Of a stretch of 64,000 nt of DNA, positions 46,223-55,542 are shown piece after piece. The notes under the pieces are model-generated. The model ran no database searches. It was given only the letters and a program-made list of their open reading frames with translations, and had not been told where the DNA came from. Numbering within the stretch: position 1 is the first letter of the stretch; every line of letters starts with the position of its first letter. The DNA is taken from NCBI GenBank assembly GCA_946184295.1, contig CAMHEZ010000007.1:1-64000 (forward strand). Direction: 5' to 3'. The position numbers were made by a program, and so were the translations under genes. Source of the stretch: an uncultured Clostridia bacterium (GTDB taxonomy: Bacteria; Bacillota; Clostridia; Oscillospirales; Acutalibacteraceae).

Positions 46223-47959
46223 ATGGAGTTTAAAGGTTTGTGCCTCGGCTGCATGACCAACAAGGGCGATTCCGCGGAATGCCCTCGGTGCGGCTATGTG
46301 GAAGGCACGCCGCAGGTTCTGCCTTATCTGGAACCGGGCACTGTGCTTCTTGATAAATATATCGTGGGCAAGCGTCTTCACGCCAACGGCGAAGGCGTGA
46401 CCTACATCGGCTTTGATATTGCCAACAAAAAGAGAGTCACCGTCCGGGAGTATCTGCCCAAGACGCTCTGCTCGCGTGTCAAGGACGACGACAACGTCGT
46501 CATCGCCTCGGGCAACAAGCTGGTCTATCAGGATTACAAGCAGGATTTTATGGAAATCGGCCGCGCCGTCACCAAACTGTCGGGACTGCCCGCTATCATT
46601 CCGGTGGTGGAGATGTTTGAGGCCAACAACACCGCTTACATCGTCAACGATTACGTTGACGGCAAGCCGCTGGAGGAAATTATCAAGCGCGCCCGTCGCT
46701 TCACATGGGAAGAAGCCCGTCCCCTCTTTATGCCGCTGATTTCCACGATTATTTCCGCTCACGCGATCGGCCTGGTACATTTCGGCATTTCCCCCGAGAA
46801 CATCATCATGACCCGCAACGGCACGCTCAAGCTGCGCGGCTTCGGCAGCCCTGACGCACATCTGGCCGAAACGGAACTGGAACCCAATTTCTACGATGGC
46901 TTCAGCGCCATCGAGCAATACTCGCTCGAAGGCAAAAAGGGCAAATGGACCGATGTCTACGGCATGAGCGCGGTCATCTTCTACTCCCTCACCGGCAAGC
47001 GGCCGCCCGACGCGGTGTCCCGCTCGTATGAGCCGCGCCTGAACATGCCCGCCGAGGTGGCGCAGACCATTCCTACTCACGTCGTTACGGCGCTGGCAGG
47101 CGGTCTGCAAGTCAAAATTGACACCCGTACACATTCCATGGACGAACTCAAGGAACAGCTCAACAATCCGGTACCCCGCCGCGTGGAACCTTCGCCTGTC
47201 AGTGCGCCGGCCTACGGCGATTCCTATGTTGACGAGCCGAACTATGAGGAGGAGATTCCCACCCGCACGGTGCAACAGCGTCCGGCCGAGCAGAGACGTC
47301 CCGCCGCGCAGCCGGCTGCGGCAGCCCGCCGGGAAGCCGCTCCCGCGGAGGAAGAAGAAATGTCGCCCTACAAATACGGCATTATCTCGGGTCTGGTCGG
47401 CTTTGTGGTGCTTGGTCTGATCGCGCTGATCTGCATTCATTTCATTGTCCTGCCGATGATCGACGAGAGAAACGCGCAGGAGGATCAGCACGAGGCGGAG
47501 CTGTATGTATCCTCTCAGGACACCGCCAGCGCGGAAGAAAAGGATATGGTCGCCGTTCCCGACCTCATCAACCAGGAGTGGAGCAAGGTTGACGGCAACG
47601 AAGAATATGCCGATTTCTTCATCCGGCTCAACAAGGAAGAGTATGACGAGAAGTATGAAGAAGGCCGCATTATCGCCCAGACGGTTAAACCGGGTACGAT
47701 GGTGGCCAAGAATACGCCCATCGGCGTGATCGTGAGCAAAGGCTCTAAGATGCGCGTGGTACCCAACATCATCGGCAAAACCGTGCCCGAAGCTTCTGCC
47801 GCGCTGGAAGAAGTGGGTCTGGCGCTCGGCGATCAGGCGGAAGAGTACAGCGATGAATACGAAATGGGACAGATTATCCGTCTCAACGGCATTGAGCCGG
47901 GCAAGAAGATTCAGGAAGGCAGCATGATTAACGTGGTTGTCAGCCTGGGCGAGGAATAA
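46223..47959 (+). CDS. PknB-like Ser/Thr protein kinase-fold protein with N-terminal zinc ribbon, TM helix and two PASTA domains; predicted pseudokinase
   Basis: CLGCMTNKGDSAECPRCGY; kinase-like LLDKYIVGKRL..., HFGISPENII, LKLRGFGSPD; TM GIISGLVGFVVLGLIALICIHFIVL; PASTA repeats VPDLINQEW... and VPNIIGKTVPEASAAL.... Confidence 0.85.
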   Translation: MEFKGLCLGCMTNKGDSAECPRCGYVEGTPQVLPYLEPGTVLLDKYIVGKRLHANGEGVTYIGFDIANKKRVTVREYLPKTLCSRVKDDDNVVIASGNKLVYQDYKQDFMEIGRAVTKLSGLPAIIPVVEMFEANNTAYIVNDYVDGKPLEEIIKRARRFTWEEARPLFMPLISTIISAHAIGLVHFGISPENIIMTRNGTLKLRGFGSPDAHLAETELEPNFYDGFSAIEQYSLEGKKGKWTDVYGMSAVIFYSLTGKRPPDAVSRSYEPRLNMPAEVAQTIPTHVVTALAGGLQVKIDTRTHSMDELKEQLNNPVPRRVEPSPVSAPAYGDSYVDEPNYEEEIPTRTVQQRPAEQRRPAAQPAAAARREAAPAEEEEMSPYKYGIISGLVGFVVLGLIALICIHFIVLPMIDERNAQEDQHEAELYVSSQDTASAEEKDMVAVPDLINQEWSKVDGNEEYADFFIRLNKEEYDEKYEEGRIIAQTVKPGTMVAKNTPIGVIVSKGSKMRVVPNIIGKTVPEASAALEEVGLALGDQAEEYSDEYEMGQIIRLNGIEPGKKIQEGSMINVVVSLGEE

Positions 47960-47970
47960 ATAAAGCAAGA

Positions 47971-48024
47971 GAAAAACGCACCGTTCGCAGCCTTACAGCC
48001 AAGGCACGAACGGTGCGTTTTTGT
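47971..48024. terminator. Bidirectional terminator
   Basis: aaaaacgcaccgttcg ... cgaacggtgcgtttttg. Confidence 0.85.
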
Positions 48025-48029
48025 ATTGT

Positions 48030-48881
48030 CTACTGTTCAATATACAGAATGCCGAGCGTGTTGGGGCCGCAGTGAGAATACACCGTACAACCCGCCTTTG
48101 TTTCAATCACTTCGTCAAACAGACCGGTCTTGCGCACCTGCTTCAGGGCAGCCTCCACCGGCTTTCTGTCCTCAAAGGTGTGGGTAATGAAGACGCGGCG
48201 GCGTACCACGTTCGGAGTCATGGCCAGACGGTCGCTGATGTACTGCGGCACAACCTTGTCGATATTGCCGCGGTATTTCTTGCCCACCTGCATTTTACCG
48301 TCCACTACTTCAATACAAGGTTTCAACTTGAGCAGATTCGCGCCCAGCGCCGCCACGCCGGAACAGCGGCCGCCCTTCCAGAGAAATTCCAGCGTGTCGA
48401 TGACAAAACTGGTGCGCACCTTCGGCACGATTTCCTTTTCGACGGTCTCGGCGATCTCCGCCGCACTCATACCCGCCTCGATCATATCGGCAGCCGCCAG
48501 CACCTCCAGCAGAATGCCGGTGGAAAGATTGGCCGATTCAATGATATACACACCTTCCAGTTCCTGCGCACCGATACGGGCATTCTCGCAGGCAGAAGAA
48601 AAGTCCTTGCTGATAGTAAAGAACAGCACCGTATAGCCCTCGTCAGTCCAGCGGCGGAACAGGGCTTCGTACTCACTCGGCGGCGCGGCTGCTGTCTTGG
48701 AGAGCTTTCCCGTCGTTTTGTAGTATTTGAGAATGTCGTCGGTCGTGATATCCACACCGTCCTGGAAGCTGTCATCGCCCAGATTGACCACAAAGGGATG
48801 GGCTTCTATGTTGTACTTTTCCCGGATTGCCGGGGAGAGGTCACAGGTAGAATCCGCGATAATTTTAATTTTTTCAGCCAA
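48030..48881 (-). CDS. DegV family protein
   Basis: IKIIADSTCDLSPAIREKYNIEAHPFVVNLGDDSFQDGVDITTDD. Confidence 0.93.
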   Translation of the reverse strand: MAEKIKIIADSTCDLSPAIREKYNIEAHPFVVNLGDDSFQDGVDITTDDILKYYKTTGKLSKTAAAPPSEYEALFRRWTDEGYTVLFFTISKDFSSACENARIGAQELEGVYIIESANLSTGILLEVLAAADMIEAGMSAAEIAETVEKEIVPKVRTSFVIDTLEFLWKGGRCSGVAALGANLLKLKPCIEVVDGKMQVGKKYRGNIDKVVPQYISDRLAMTPNVVRRRVFITHTFEDRKPVEAALKQVRKTGLFDEVIETKAGCTVYSHCGPNTLGILYIEQ

Positions 48882-49053
48882 GTCAAATCACCTTTCATTC
48901 CAAATGGGTATATTTTCTTATTATTATACGCCCGAAATATAAACGGAACATAAACTTTTTTATTGCAATCCACCAAAACACGCACCCCCGCGGAAGAACC
49001 GAAGGGGTGCAAAGTTCCTATTTGACACTTGAATCAATGGACAAATGACGGGT

Positions 49054-50526
49054 TTACTTCAGAAACAGCAATCCATACACGACGGCTCCCACACAGAAAG
49101 CAAAACAAACGCCCACCATCAGCACATAGAGAATGCCTGCCACAAAATTCAGCTTTTTCTTCATGTCCATGACCTTCATGCCCGTGGCCAGCATCGCAAA
49201 ACCGGGAATCACCAGCATCGGAATCGTCTTGAAATCCATGGATTCGGCTGTCGGACGGGCAATGCTCACCAGCACATAATAGCCGATCATCAGCGCAATC
49301 AGCGCCACAAACGTCCAGATATTAACCTTCTTTTTGGCATCCATCTTGGTGAAGATATCGCAGATTACCATCGCGGCGGCCGAAGCGCCTACCGCCAGTC
49401 CCAACACGATGAAGCCCCGCATAATCATGAGATCCAGCACCGCGCCGGAGCCATCATCCGCACCCAGAACACTCGATTTAATCAGGTAGGCCCATGCGTT
49501 TCTGTCGGAGGGATTGACATACACGTCCAGCAGCTCCGGCAGGGAGAACGAAAGGAAACGCTCGTTCAGATTCACACTGCCCGAACGGCTGCCCAGGTCA
49601 CTCAGCAGACGGAAAAGACCCGTGTCTTTGCCCATACTGTAGTTGCGCAGCGGATAGGCAAAGCTCAGCACGCCCCACGCTGCCAGACCGCATACCATCT
49701 GAATGGTTGTGGTGAGGATATTGAAGGCCTTGCGGCGCTTGATGGTTCTCACCAGATTAATCAGCGCCAGCGTGAAGATCACGGGCAGCAGCACAAAGGC
49801 GATGTTGTCCGTCATGACCGCCAGACCAAACGCGATGCTCATGAGCAGGAAATTGTAGCCGTCGGTGTAGTTGTTCCAGCGCGACAGGAACAGTATGGTC
49901 AGCGTCATCAGCGCGACCACCGTCATACCCGGTGTGAGCTGACCGCCCAGCACAATCAGTCCCGGCAGGAAGGCCACCAACGACGTGCAGAGATACACCG
50001 CCGTGTCGTTGGCTTCCAGCTCGCACAGTATGTAGTACATGGCGATAGCAGCCACAATGCCCATGTACTCATTGGCAATGCACACGATCTCCTGCGCGTA
50101 TGGCTGCGTGAAACGGAAAACGCCCACCAGATTGTAGAGCGCCGCCGAGACGACATAGAACAACGGCTGATAGGTTTCGGGCAGCGTCAGCTTGGTATGC
50201 ACCTCGCGGAATATCTCAAATTCGTCTCCCGACTGCCCGTTTTTGACCTTGGTGATGACATAGCAGATGCGTATCACAATGGACACCAGCAAAATGACAT
50301 ACACCGTGCGCCTTTCGTTAATGGTTTTCTTCCAAGTGGAATAAATCATGGCGCACACCAGCGCCACAATGATCGCGCCGCCCACACCCATCACTACCAG
50401 ATCGCCCAGGAAATGGTGCAGCACCTTGAGCAGCAGATAACCGATTGCCATAAAGGCCGCCATCCAGAGATAACACCAGTTGTCAATGCGATTGTCCTGC
50501 TGCACTTCGTTCTTACCGCCGGACAT
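49054..50526 (-). CDS. Polytopic membrane protein, possibly GT-C/GT39-like glycosyltransferase
   Basis: About 10-12 hydrophobic segments; VHTKLTLPETYQPLFYVVSAALYNLVGV resembles GT39-type loop regions. Confidence 0.5.
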   Translation of the reverse strand: MSGGKNEVQQDNRIDNWCYLWMAAFMAIGYLLLKVLHHFLGDLVVMGVGGAIIVALVCAMIYSTWKKTINERRTVYVILLVSIVIRICYVITKVKNGQSGDEFEIFREVHTKLTLPETYQPLFYVVSAALYNLVGVFRFTQPYAQEIVCIANEYMGIVAAIAMYYILCELEANDTAVYLCTSLVAFLPGLIVLGGQLTPGMTVVALMTLTILFLSRWNNYTDGYNFLLMSIAFGLAVMTDNIAFVLLPVIFTLALINLVRTIKRRKAFNILTTTIQMVCGLAAWGVLSFAYPLRNYSMGKDTGLFRLLSDLGSRSGSVNLNERFLSFSLPELLDVYVNPSDRNAWAYLIKSSVLGADDGSGAVLDLMIMRGFIVLGLAVGASAAAMVICDIFTKMDAKKKVNIWTFVALIALMIGYYVLVSIARPTAESMDFKTIPMLVIPGFAMLATGMKVMDMKKKLNFVAGILYVLMVGVCFAFCVGAVVYGLLFLK

Positions 50527-50674
50527 AAAACGTCACTTCCTCTGAAAAAAGAATCTATGCTCCATTCACATGGATACATATATTATTTTACTCTATCTGT
50601 CATCAAATTTCAATAGAAATTTTTCATTTTCAAGGGATTTATCATTCAGATTTCATACCCCCACAGGCTCCTGT

Positions 50675-51568
50675 TTAAAATGCCACTCCGATGGAGATGA
50701 CATTGTCAGTCAGAACGGCAAAGACATGGCCGCCGAGCTGTTCGGCCAGCAGCTTCACGATGGAAAGACCGAGGCCGGTGGATTTTTTGTGACGACTCTT
50801 GTCCGCCGTGTAGAAGCGGTCAAATAACGAACCGACGTCAATGGAATCCTGATTCCCGACGGGATTGGAAAACATCAGCTTCACACCCTGCGGACCGTCG
50901 CCCGCCTGTTCGACGCTGACCGTGACGTCCCCCGCCGCGTGCTGAAGACAGTTCCGCACCAGATTCTGCACAATGCGCACGGTCTTTTCACGGTCGGCAA
51001 TCAGCGCCGTCTGTTCCCAATGCCCCAATTGCACAGCAATATGCCGCTCCTCAAACTGCGGCACAGCGGCGGCAAGACATTCCGCCACTTCATCGGTCAG
51101 ACAGAACTTTTCCAGGTGCAGCTCGCTTTCGTCACTCAGCAGACAGGAATAGGCAAAAAAATGCTCGATCAGATCGCCCAGCTCCTGGACGTGCCGGGAA
51201 ATCACTGCCACACGCTGCTGCTGCAACTCGCTGAGCGGCGTCGCCGTCAGGAGCTGCAAATATCCTTTGACCGCTGTGATCGGCGTGCGCAGGTCGTGGG
51301 AGATGTTGGCAATCGTGTCCCGAAAGGCCTTTTCTTCGCGACGCAGAGTGAGTCGGGTCTCCTCATCGGCCGCCAGACAGCGGTTGATCGCTGCGGCCAG
51401 CCGCGTCGCGTCAGGGTCCAGCAGCGAAACGCTGACCGAATGATGGGTATCGTCCAGCAGGCGCTTTTCCAATTGGCGGCTGATAGAACGCAGCTGACCT
51501 TTCAGGTGAATGACCCAAAGCAGCAGCGTCAGACATAACAAGCTCAGTATGGCTATAACATATGGCAT
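50675..51568 (-). CDS. Sensor histidine kinase (HisKA + HATPase_c), orphan
   Basis: FRDTIANISHDLRTPITAVKGYLQLL H-box; TGLGLSIVKLLAEQLGG. Start trimmed because the ORF runs through the tRNA-Leu complement. Confidence 0.9.
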   Translation of the reverse strand: MPYVIAILSLLCLTLLLWVIHLKGQLRSISRQLEKRLLDDTHHSVSVSLLDPDATRLAAAINRCLAADEETRLTLRREEKAFRDTIANISHDLRTPITAVKGYLQLLTATPLSELQQQRVAVISRHVQELGDLIEHFFAYSCLLSDESELHLEKFCLTDEVAECLAAAVPQFEERHIAVQLGHWEQTALIADREKTVRIVQNLVRNCLQHAAGDVTVSVEQAGDGPQGVKLMFSNPVGNQDSIDVGSLFDRFYTADKSRHKKSTGLGLSIVKLLAEQLGGHVFAVLTDNVISIGVAF

Positions 51569-51628
51569 GGTACAGTTGACTCCTTTCCAGACTTCCATCG
51601 GAACAGCTGAAAAAAACCGAAAAACATC

Positions 51629-51657
51629 TTGATTTTCAGAAACGATTGTGCTATAAT
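51629..51657 (+). promoter_or_regulatory. tRNA-Leu promoter
   Basis: TTGATT, 17 bp, TATAAT. Confidence 0.7.
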
Positions 51658-51690
51658 AGATTACTGCGGAGTAATGGTATTCCAAGGTAT

Positions 51691-51777
51691 GCCGGTGTGG
51701 TGGAATTGGCAGACACACGGGACTTAAAATCCCGTGATGGAAACATCGTACCGGTTCAAGCCCGGTCACCGGCACCA
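51691..51777 (+). tRNA. tRNA-Leu (anticodon TAA), CCA encoded
   Basis: gccggtg...caccggc acceptor, CGGGA CTTAAAA TCCCG anticodon arm, long variable arm, ggttcaagccc T-arm, terminal ACCA. Confidence 0.97.
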
Positions 51778-51808
51778 ACTATGCGCCTGACGGCGCTAAA
51801 TGCAGCGT

Positions 51809-51885
51809 GAATGGTGAATCATGAATAGTGGATAGTGGACAAGTTGAGCTTGGTGCGCTGTTGAACTATTCACTGTTTACCATTC
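51809..51885. repeat. Imperfect inverted repeat, MITE-like or terminator-like, downstream of tRNA-Leu
   Basis: gaatggtgaatcatgaatag ... ctattcactgtttaccattc then ttttttt. Confidence 0.6.
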
Positions 51886-53027
51886 TTTTTTTCGTTTTTG
51901 GGGGAGGGAATCACTTGAAACTTCTGGTATTGCGCCTCATGAAATGGGGTATGCGCTTTCTCTATTGGTTCATGAAACGACTCACACCTGTGGAAAACAA
52001 GGTGGTCTTTCTGAGCAGGCAGTCCGATCAGCCGTCGGAAAACTTCCGCCTGCTGGCGCAGGAACTGAGCGAGTACGACCCGTCCGTCACATGTGAATAC
52101 TACTGCAAGCTCGGACTGAAAAGCAGTATGGGTGCGGGCGATATCATCATGATGCTGCGTCAGATGAAAGCGCTCGCCGGCGCACGTGTCTGCATCGCCG
52201 AAAGCTACTGCATTCCCATCAGCATTCTCCGGCACAAGCCGGAGCTGAAAATTATTCAGATCTGGCACTCCATGGTGGCCATCAAGAAATTCGGCTGGCA
52301 GACGCTGGACATGCCCGAGGGGAGCAAATCCTCCGTCGCCCGCATCATGCAGATGCACGCGGGTTATCATCACATCGTCGTGGGCAGTGAGTATATGCGG
52401 CAGTTCTTTGCCGAAGCCATGAACACCCCCATTGACAAAATTTTGCCGCTGGGCATGCCCATTGCCGACAAAATCCTGCAAAACGGCATTCCCGACGAGC
52501 ATCTCCGCACGACATTCAACGAAACTTATCCACAGGCCAGAGGTAAAAAGCTCGTGGTCTATCTTCCCACTATGCGGCGCGGCGAGGCGGTGGACTGCGC
52601 CGCGCTTGTCGAGCGGTTTCCTTATGATGAATACGCACTAGTCATCAAGCTCCATCCGCTCGATCACGATACCGTTATCTATAACAACCGCGCCATCATC
52701 GACACGGCCTTCACCACAGAGCAGACCATCGCACTGGCTGACGCGGTGATCTCCGATTATTCCGGCGCGGCCGCCGAAGCCGCCCTGCTGGACAAACCCG
52801 TCTATTTTTTCACGCTCGATCTCGACCGCTACAGCAAGCGCTGCGGCATCAATGTGAACCCTTTGAAAATATTTCCGCACGTTTCCTTTGCCGACGCGGA
52901 CGAGCTGATTGACGCAGTCAGTCAGGAACGCGCCACGCAGGAGGATATCGACCGTGTAAGGGAGCTGCTCTGCGGCGGCTGCGACGGCCGCTCTGCCGAA
53001 AAAATCGTGACGCTTGCCATGCAGTAA
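51828..53027 (+). CDS. CDP-glycerol glycerophosphotransferase family protein
   Basis: LKIIQIWHSMVAIKKFG...VVGSEYMRQFFAEAM...ISDYSGAAAEAALLDKPVYFFTLDLDRY. Start probably 51915-51948. Confidence 0.85.
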   Translation: MDSGQVELGALLNYSLFTILFFVFGGGNHLKLLVLRLMKWGMRFLYWFMKRLTPVENKVVFLSRQSDQPSENFRLLAQELSEYDPSVTCEYYCKLGLKSSMGAGDIIMMLRQMKALAGARVCIAESYCIPISILRHKPELKIIQIWHSMVAIKKFGWQTLDMPEGSKSSVARIMQMHAGYHHIVVGSEYMRQFFAEAMNTPIDKILPLGMPIADKILQNGIPDEHLRTTFNETYPQARGKKLVVYLPTMRRGEAVDCAALVERFPYDEYALVIKLHPLDHDTVIYNNRAIIDTAFTTEQTIALADAVISDYSGAAAEAALLDKPVYFFTLDLDRYSKRCGINVNPLKIFPHVSFADADELIDAVSQERATQEDIDRVRELLCGGCDGRSAEKIVTLAMQ

Positions 53028-53038
53028 CACACATTTTG

Positions 53039-53869
53039 TCAGATAAGGCGCTTGTAGTTCTCCAGCAGCCATTTTGCCACACCGTCATCATCATTGGATT
53101 CAATCACATCGTCCGCCACAACCTTCAGCGCGTCCACCGCGTTGGCAACCGCGTAACACTCGTCCGACACCTCAAAGAGAGGCATATCGTTAACTGAATC
53201 GCCGAAGGAAACAATGCGGTCAATTCCCGTGAGCTTTTTGAGATCGTCCAGCGCATGCGCCTTGCTCACCCGGTAATCCATGATTTCCAGCCAAAATTCC
53301 GGCCGGTAAAGCTCCTGTTGCAAAACGCTCCGGAGCGAATCGCAACACTTTAATTCGTCGTTGAGCCGCCCAAGCGTTTCACACGAATCCTCGATACAGG
53401 TGACATAGAAGATTTCTCCGCAAAAGAGATCATCAAAGCTGTCCACCGGCAACATTCTGCCGTCTTCCGCGCGGGACGCCAGATAATGCAGCATTCCCTC
53501 ACTCTCTGACCCGCGCTGCCAAAGCACTTTTTCTTCTCCGTCGAGGAAGGTGTAGACCAGCGGCGACACGCCAAACCGTTGCAAACTCTCTTTGACAGAA
53601 GCAATCTGCGCTTCGTCCATGCACTGTATCTCAATAATTTCTCCTGTTTCGGGGTGCTTGATACAGGCGCCGTTATAGGTGATGACAGGAAAATTGAGTG
53701 CCAGCCGATGGGTCAGCGCCGTCGCCGAATTGAGCGACCGCGCCGTGGCGTAAGTAAAGCTGACCCCGCACTGAATGATGTAATTGATCGCGTCCACTGT
53801 GAAATCGGACAATTGTCTGTCGGACCCCAGCAGTGTGCCGTCCAGATCCGAAATAACCATTGTTTTCAA
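53039..53869 (-). CDS. Cof-type HAD-IIB hydrolase
   Basis: MVISDLDGTLLGSDRQLSDFTVDAI...VSFGDSVNDMPLFEVSDECYAVANA; likely TTG start after GGAGGG. Confidence 0.92.
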   Translation of the reverse strand: MKTMVISDLDGTLLGSDRQLSDFTVDAINYIIQCGVSFTYATARSLNSATALTHRLALNFPVITYNGACIKHPETGEIIEIQCMDEAQIASVKESLQRFGVSPLVYTFLDGEEKVLWQRGSESEGMLHYLASRAEDGRMLPVDSFDDLFCGEIFYVTCIEDSCETLGRLNDELKCCDSLRSVLQQELYRPEFWLEIMDYRVSKAHALDDLKKLTGIDRIVSFGDSVNDMPLFEVSDECYAVANAVDALKVVADDVIESNDDDGVAKWLLENYKRLI

Positions 53870-53921
53870 ACCGTATCCCTCCGTTATACTGTATGAATCA
53901 ACCTCAAAGGAATGTTTGTTT

Positions 53922-54908
53922 ATGATAAAATTAGGAAATACCGAAATTCGGGGAAAAGCCATTCTCGCCCCCATGGCAGGCGTCACCGACCGCGCCTTCC
54001 GCGAGCTTTGCATGGGCTTCGGCGCAGCCTACTGCGTCAGCGAGATGGCAAGTGCCAAGGCACTGACCATGAGCGACAGAAAAACCGCCGAGCTGCTCGG
54101 CCTCTCCCCTGCGGAACAGCCGATTGCGATACAGATCTTCGGCTATGACCCCGCCGTCATGGCGGAAGGCGCGAAAATTGCCGCGCAGTACGCCCCCGCC
54201 GCCATCGACATCAACATGGGCTGCCCCGCGCCCAAAATTGCCAACAATCACAGCGGCAGCGCCCTGATGAAAGATCCAGCCCTCTGCGGCCGGATTGTGG
54301 AAGCGGTCGCCAAGGCGGTTGACCTGCCCGTCACAGTCAAAATCCGCAAGGGCTGGGACGCGCAAAGCGTGAACGCCGTCGAAGTGGCCAGAATCTGTGA
54401 AGCTGCTGGGGCACAAATGATCGCCGTTCACGGCCGCACACGTGAACAGATGTACGCGCCGCCTGCCGACTGGGACATCATAACCGCCGTCAAACAGTCC
54501 GTCAAGGTGCCGGTCGTCGGAAACGGCGATATTGACTCCGCCGCCGACGCAATGCGAATGCTGGAGCAGACCGGCTGCGACCTCGTCATGGTGGGGCGCG
54601 GCGCGCTGGGCAACCCCTGGATTTTCCGCGAAATCAACGCGCAGTACGATCTGGAACGACCTGTGGCCCCGCCCGGTCTGTACGAACGGCTAAGTGTCAT
54701 GAACCGTCACATCGCCAAGCTATGCGCGTACAAGGGTGAACATATCGGCATGAGAGAGGCACGCAAACACACTGCCTGGTATATGCGCGGTCTGCGGGGC
54801 GCGGCGCGTCTGCGCGTCATGTGCGGCGAACTGCGCACCTTCGACGATATGAAGCGTCTGACACAGGCTGTAATCGAAGAAAACGAAGCTCTGCCCACTT
54901 CCCCGTGA
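53922..54908 (+). CDS. dusB: tRNA-dihydrouridine synthase
   Basis: AILAPMAGVTDRAFRELC...IDINMGCPAPKIANNHSGSALMKDP...VHGRTREQMY...MVGRGALGNPWIF. Confidence 0.95.
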   Translation: MIKLGNTEIRGKAILAPMAGVTDRAFRELCMGFGAAYCVSEMASAKALTMSDRKTAELLGLSPAEQPIAIQIFGYDPAVMAEGAKIAAQYAPAAIDINMGCPAPKIANNHSGSALMKDPALCGRIVEAVAKAVDLPVTVKIRKGWDAQSVNAVEVARICEAAGAQMIAVHGRTREQMYAPPADWDIITAVKQSVKVPVVGNGDIDSAADAMRMLEQTGCDLVMVGRGALGNPWIFREINAQYDLERPVAPPGLYERLSVMNRHIAKLCAYKGEHIGMREARKHTAWYMRGLRGAARLRVMCGELRTFDDMKRLTQAVIEENEALPTSP

Positions 54909-54929
54909 CAAGAGACAAGAAATGATATA

Positions 54930-54985
54930 AAAAACGCACTGTACGGATTGCTTACCGACAACTCTGTACAGTGCGATTTTTTACA
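54930..54985. terminator. Bidirectional terminator
   Basis: aaaacgcactgtac ... gtacagtgcgatttttt. Confidence 0.8.
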
Positions 54986-54988
54986 TCT

Positions 54989-55333
54989 TTATTCATCTTC
55001 CTTGTGTTCCACAAACTTGACGACGCCGAAAGACACGACAATGATAATCATGAATACACCGGCACCCACAATGAAAATCTGGGAATCCTTGAATGTGCGG
55101 ATTTGCAGCTTGGCCGCGTCATTCTCCAGCACCTGCGGAGAATCCTCGTTGATATAGCCCACATTCTCAGACGCGGAAGTGGACTGCGCATTGACCGACA
55201 CCACATCTGGCTTGACCTGCCTGGTGTAAAGGTAAATCATGATGACCGCAACCACCATAATCATCACGGAAAGTGAAGCCAGAATCGCGAAAGAACGCTT
55301 ACTTCTGCTGGAACTCTTCTTGTTTTCCTCCAT
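54989..55333 (-). CDS. Small membrane protein with two TM segments, uncharacterised
   Basis: MEENKKSSSRSKRSFAILASLSVMIMVVAVIMIYLYTRQ...IFIVGAGVFMIIIVVSFGVVKFVEHKEDE. Confidence 0.65.
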   Translation of the reverse strand: MEENKKSSSRSKRSFAILASLSVMIMVVAVIMIYLYTRQVKPDVVSVNAQSTSASENVGYINEDSPQVLENDAAKLQIRTFKDSQIFIVGAGVFMIIIVVSFGVVKFVEHKEDE

Positions 55334-55542
55334 CAATAACAACCCCCTGCATGTTACATCTTCGAGATTACCACAAAAATCATATGTTTATAATATAACA
55401 CATCGTCAACCATTTTTCAACTGTTATTTTGAAGGTATTCCGCTGAATTATGAGCATAATTTTTAGTATGACTCCACATATCTTGTTTTTATCCCCGACA
55501 GACGAAACCATATCATGTGGTCGGAAGCATATTGCTCCCCCG

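Noticed and set aside
46220-47968. 582-codon minus-strand ORF antisense to the PASTA pseudokinase
   Set aside because: Mirror ORF with His/Arg/Asp-rich composition typical of antisense translation; the sense strand has kinase-fold and PASTA motifs and a proper promoter.
49045-50616. 523-codon + strand ORF antisense to the polytopic membrane protein
   Set aside because: His/Gln/Arg-rich antisense-type translation; the minus-strand product has coherent TM helices.
51569-51778. N-terminal extension of the orphan histidine kinase ORF to 51778
   Set aside because: The extension is the antisense of tRNA-Leu and its promoter; an internal ATG at 51568 with upstream GGAAAGGAG is a better start.
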